Below the pieces are notes generated by a model, which did not search any database, was not told the DNA's origin, and saw nothing but the letters and a program-made list of their open reading frames with translations. 64,000 nucleotides of DNA from Kribbella antibiotica (GTDB lineage Bacteria > Actinomycetota > Actinomycetes > Propionibacteriales > Kribbellaceae). The stretch lies in contig NZ_SMKX01000025.1 in NCBI RefSeq assembly GCF_004349055.1, forward strand, positions 19,534 through 83,533, read 5' to 3'. Shown here piece by piece: positions 61,961 to 64,000 of this stretch (within the stretch, counting starts at the first letter, position 1; each line of letters begins with the position of its first letter). The position numbers and the translations under genes are program-made.

Positions 61961-62026
61961 CCATTCCTGCTGGAACGACGCCGCTTTCTTAGTCCGGCCA
62001 CAATCTGGGCCGGAATCGTAGAGGGC

Positions 62027-63412
62027 ATGACGGAAACGATGAGCCGGCCACGAGTCCGGGCGAAGCGCTGGGCGCCGCAGTTGGTTGCCGACCTGATGGG
62101 TTTGCTCGCGATCGCGGCGGTCGTGCTGACGACGTGGATCTGGGCGCGCAACGGTGGAGTGCTGCAGACGTTCGTCTATCCGCAGTACCTGCTGGAATCC
62201 CAAGCCCTCTACACCGGTCTGCTCTCGCAGGTCCTGATGGTGTTGATGGTGCTGTTCATGGCGCGGATCCCGTGGGTCGAGCAGTCGTGGGGACATGATG
62301 TTCTCGCGCGCCGGCACAAGTGGCTCGGGTATGTGTCGTTCTGGCTGGCGCTGGTGCACACTGCGCTGTTCGCGCTCGATCGGGTCCAGCGGCGGCCTGC
62401 GGAGTGGGCGGGTGCGTTGTGGCAGCTGTTCGTCACCGACTCATGGATGCTGTGGGCAACGATCGGCACGCTGCTGATCATCGGCGTGGTGATCACCTCG
62501 ATCCAGATCGCCCGGCGACGGCTGCGGTACGAGTCGTGGCACCTGCTCCACCTGTACTCCTATCTCGGAATGGCGTTCGTCCTCCCGCACGAACTTGCCG
62601 ACGGCACGCATTTCCACGCTGCCTGGACGCGGGCGTTCTGGTGGATCCTGTACGTCGGCTCGCTGGCCGCGGTACTGATCTGGCGGGTGCTGTGGCCGTT
62701 GTGGATCTCGGGGCGGCACCGGCTGGTCGTCGAGGCGGTCGTTCCGGAGACAGAGAGCGCTTTCTCGGTCGTTCTCCGGGGGCGGAAGTTGCAGCGGCTC
62801 CGGACCGAGTCGGGGCAGTTCTTCATCTTCCGGTTCCTGGGCGGACCGGGGTGGACGCGCGGAAACCCGTACTCGATCTCCTCGGCCCCGACCGCCGACG
62901 GGCTGCAGATCACGCTGGAGGCCGGTGGTGACGGGGCTGAGCGAGCACGCACGCTGACCGCCGGGACGCGGGTACTGATCGAGGGCCCGTACGGAACGAT
63001 GACCGCGGCCCGCCGCAGGCACCCGCGGATGGTGATGCTGGCGGCCGGTGTCGGGATCACGCCGTTCCGGGCGTTGCTGGAGGACACCGACTACGGACCC
63101 GGCGACGCGACGCTGATCTACCGGTACACCGATGCCGAGCACGCGATCTTCCGGACCGAACTCACGGAGCTGGCCCGGGAACGTGGTGTCGAGCTGATCC
63201 TGCTGCCGGGACGCCGCCGCGATGACGGGTCGTGGTTGCCGGCAGACATGGACGGTACCGATGCCGCCGTACTGGTGCGGTGTGTGCCTGACATTGCCCA
63301 CCGCGACGTCTTCGCCTGCGGCCCGGTGCCGTGGCTGAAGTCAGTCCGCCGTGCCGCCCGCCGGGCCGGCGTCAAGACCCGCGACTTCCATCACGAGGAC
63401 TACGCCTGGTGA
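62027..63412 (+). CDS. Ferric-reductase-like transmembrane flavoprotein
   Basis: 461 residues. The N-terminal half has six membrane segments with paired His for heme (HKWLGYVSFWLALVHTALF; WHLLHLYSYLGM). The C-terminal half is ferredoxin-NADP reductase-like: FAD site NPYSISSAP, and MLAAGVGITPFRALLED with FACGPVPWLKS for NAD(P). It moves electrons from NAD(P)H across the membrane. The partner FMN-binding protein often found next to it is absent; two tiny exported proteins follow instead. Confidence 0.9.
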   Translation: MTETMSRPRVRAKRWAPQLVADLMGLLAIAAVVLTTWIWARNGGVLQTFVYPQYLLESQALYTGLLSQVLMVLMVLFMARIPWVEQSWGHDVLARRHKWLGYVSFWLALVHTALFALDRVQRRPAEWAGALWQLFVTDSWMLWATIGTLLIIGVVITSIQIARRRLRYESWHLLHLYSYLGMAFVLPHELADGTHFHAAWTRAFWWILYVGSLAAVLIWRVLWPLWISGRHRLVVEAVVPETESAFSVVLRGRKLQRLRTESGQFFIFRFLGGPGWTRGNPYSISSAPTADGLQITLEAGGDGAERARTLTAGTRVLIEGPYGTMTAARRRHPRMVMLAAGVGITPFRALLEDTDYGPGDATLIYRYTDAEHAIFRTELTELARERGVELILLPGRRRDDGSWLPADMDGTDAAVLVRCVPDIAHRDVFACGPVPWLKSVRRAARRAGVKTRDFHHEDYAW

Positions 63413-63432
63413 TGGCTGCCCTAGGAGGAACT

Positions 63433-63573
63433 ATGCGCCGCTCCACCTTTGTCGCCGCTCTGCTCGTCGCCGCACTAGTCATCGGCTACGGCACCCTACT
63501 CAGCGCCACCCCCACAACCGGCAGTTCCAGTCAAACCGGAAAACCCGGCGAATCCCCCAAGGAGGCACCATGA
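63433..63573 (+). CDS. Tiny exported protein (46 residues)
   Basis: It starts at ATG 63433 with AGGAGG upstream, 20 bases after the reductase stop. The first 26 residues are hydrophobic (MRRSTFVAALLVAALVIGYG) and the short tail ends TGKPGESPKEAP. It may be the stump of an FMN-binding partner protein or a real membrane peptide. Its stop overlaps the next start (ATGA), so it is translated with it. Confidence 0.6.
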   Translation: MRRSTFVAALLVAALVIGYGTLLSATPTTGSSSQTGKPGESPKEAP

Positions 63574-63782
63574 AAAAGATCATCGCGTTCGCCCTCGGTA
63601 CCGCGGCCCTCGTAGCCGGCGCCATCGGCATCCAAGCATTCGCCACCAGCAGCCCGGACGAAAGCAAACAACCCCCGGCCGCCACGCAGACGACGCCTGC
63701 CGATGGCACGCCCAAACCCGGCGACACCGACCGCCCCGGCTACACCGAGGACCACACCGGCAAACCCGGCGAGACCAAGTAG
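63570..63782 (+). CDS. Small exported Pro/Thr-rich protein (70 residues)
   Basis: It starts at ATG 63570 with AAGGAGG upstream. A signal or anchor (MKKIIAFALGTAALVAGAIG) precedes a 45-residue charged, Pro/Thr-rich tail that ends TGKPGETK. That ending repeats the TGKPGES of the preceding peptide. No family is recognised. The three genes from 62027 appear to form one unit. Confidence 0.65.
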   Translation: MKKIIAFALGTAALVAGAIGIQAFATSSPDESKQPPAATQTTPADGTPKPGDTDRPGYTEDHTGKPGETK

Positions 63783-63790
63783 CCCGCCCT

Positions 63791-63957
63791 CTTTGAGCAC
63801 CCATCAACCATTTCGCACCGCAATCCGTGCCTGGCGGGTGCTCAAAGCGCCCCACCGCTACCCAAAGACACGCCGACCCACCTTTGTGCGCGAAGGGCGT
63901 CTTTGGGTAGCCACCAGTCGTTTTCGCGCGGTGGAAATGGTTGGTGGGTACTCAAAG
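63791..63957. repeat. 167-bp nested inverted-repeat element
   Basis: Outer arms 63791-63821 and 63928-63957 are inverted and match at about 27 of 30 positions. Inside, two further perfect 12-bp hairpins lie side by side: CTTTGAGCACCC (63791-63802) with GGGTGCTCAAAG (63836-63847), and CTACCCAAAGAC (63858-63869) with GTCTTTGGGTAG (63899-63910). The left arm can thus pair with either partner. No gene is seen from 63783 to the end of the window. It resembles a REP/MITE-like element or a switching RNA. Confidence 0.8.
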
Positions 63958-64000
63958 TTGGGCGCCCAGCCGGAGGGGGAGCCGGCGCGCGGGCGGCGCG

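Noticed and set aside
1..64000. CRISPR arrays, tRNA or rRNA genes, phage or intact insertion sequences
   Set aside because: No regularly spaced repeats, cloverleaf-like sequence, transposase or integrase motif was seen by eye; a tRNAscan or HMM search would be needed to exclude small ones.

Overview
The window is high-GC, densely coding DNA from an actinomycete. Supporting signs are frequent GTG starts, GTGA/ATGA translational coupling, Tat and lipobox exports, ROK and LacI sugar control, a HelD helicase and a two-component system of the usual actinobacterial kind. Gene content and base composition recall soil Nocardioidales such as Kribbella; that placement is inference. I see no rRNA, tRNA, CRISPR array, integrase or intact transposase.

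Region 1 (1-14.8 kb) is a carbohydrate catabolic locus. A secreted GH99/GH71-like glycosidase (cut by the left edge) diverges from a ROK/XylR-type repressor. Between them lies a near-perfect dyad resembling the Bacillus xyl operator. The repressor leads a tightly coupled run: sugar ABC importer (double ATPase, permease, lipoprotein receptor), Gfo/Idh/MocA dehydrogenase and a clear xylose isomerase. Then come a 1793-residue secreted ThuA / PQQ-type sugar dehydrogenase protein with many accessory domains and a TIM-barrel sugar isomerase/epimerase. There is no xylulokinase.

Region 2 (14.8-24.4 kb) holds small accessory genes: a secreted protein, an IMP-dehydrogenase-like 5' remnant fused by overlap to a DUF2071 gene, a TPR-like protein, a MarR regulator with an acetyltransferase, an XRE/MmyB-type regulator with two aldo/keto reductases and a DUF2255 protein, a deleted and frameshifted serine hydrolase, a GNAT, an SGNH hydrolase and a secreted cupin.

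Region 3 (24.4-35.4 kb) has a GHKL-ATPase (sacsin/Hsp90-like) protein of about 1000 residues, a sensor kinase/response regulator pair divergent from a large subtilase, a BTAD/SARP-type regulator broken by an exact 13-bp tandem duplication, and a SAM methyltransferase.

Region 4 (35.4-46.6 kb) has a complete five-gene Opp/Dpp-type importer with a canonical promoter, then 916 bp without a gene. That gap carries a 154-bp inverted duplication and three strong hairpins. It is followed by a Tat-exported phospholipase C with a PHO-box-like site and an M6 metalloprotease.

Region 5 (46.6-64 kb) has a succinate-semialdehyde-type dehydrogenase behind a palindromic operator, a membrane-anchored unknown, a trypsin-like protease, a PaaI thioesterase, an aminotransferase, a PASTA penicillin-binding protein, a secreted unknown and HelD. 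These are followed by a LacI-controlled sugar ABC importer with a readable promoter and operator, a ferric-reductase-like flavoprotein with two tiny exported proteins, and a 167-bp nested inverted-repeat element at the right end.

The strongest non-genic signals are the dispersed palindrome GAGAGCGCTCTC, the reversible-looking 13-bp duplication in the SARP gene, the nested repeat element at 63.8 kb and the inverted duplication at 41.3-42.1 kb.
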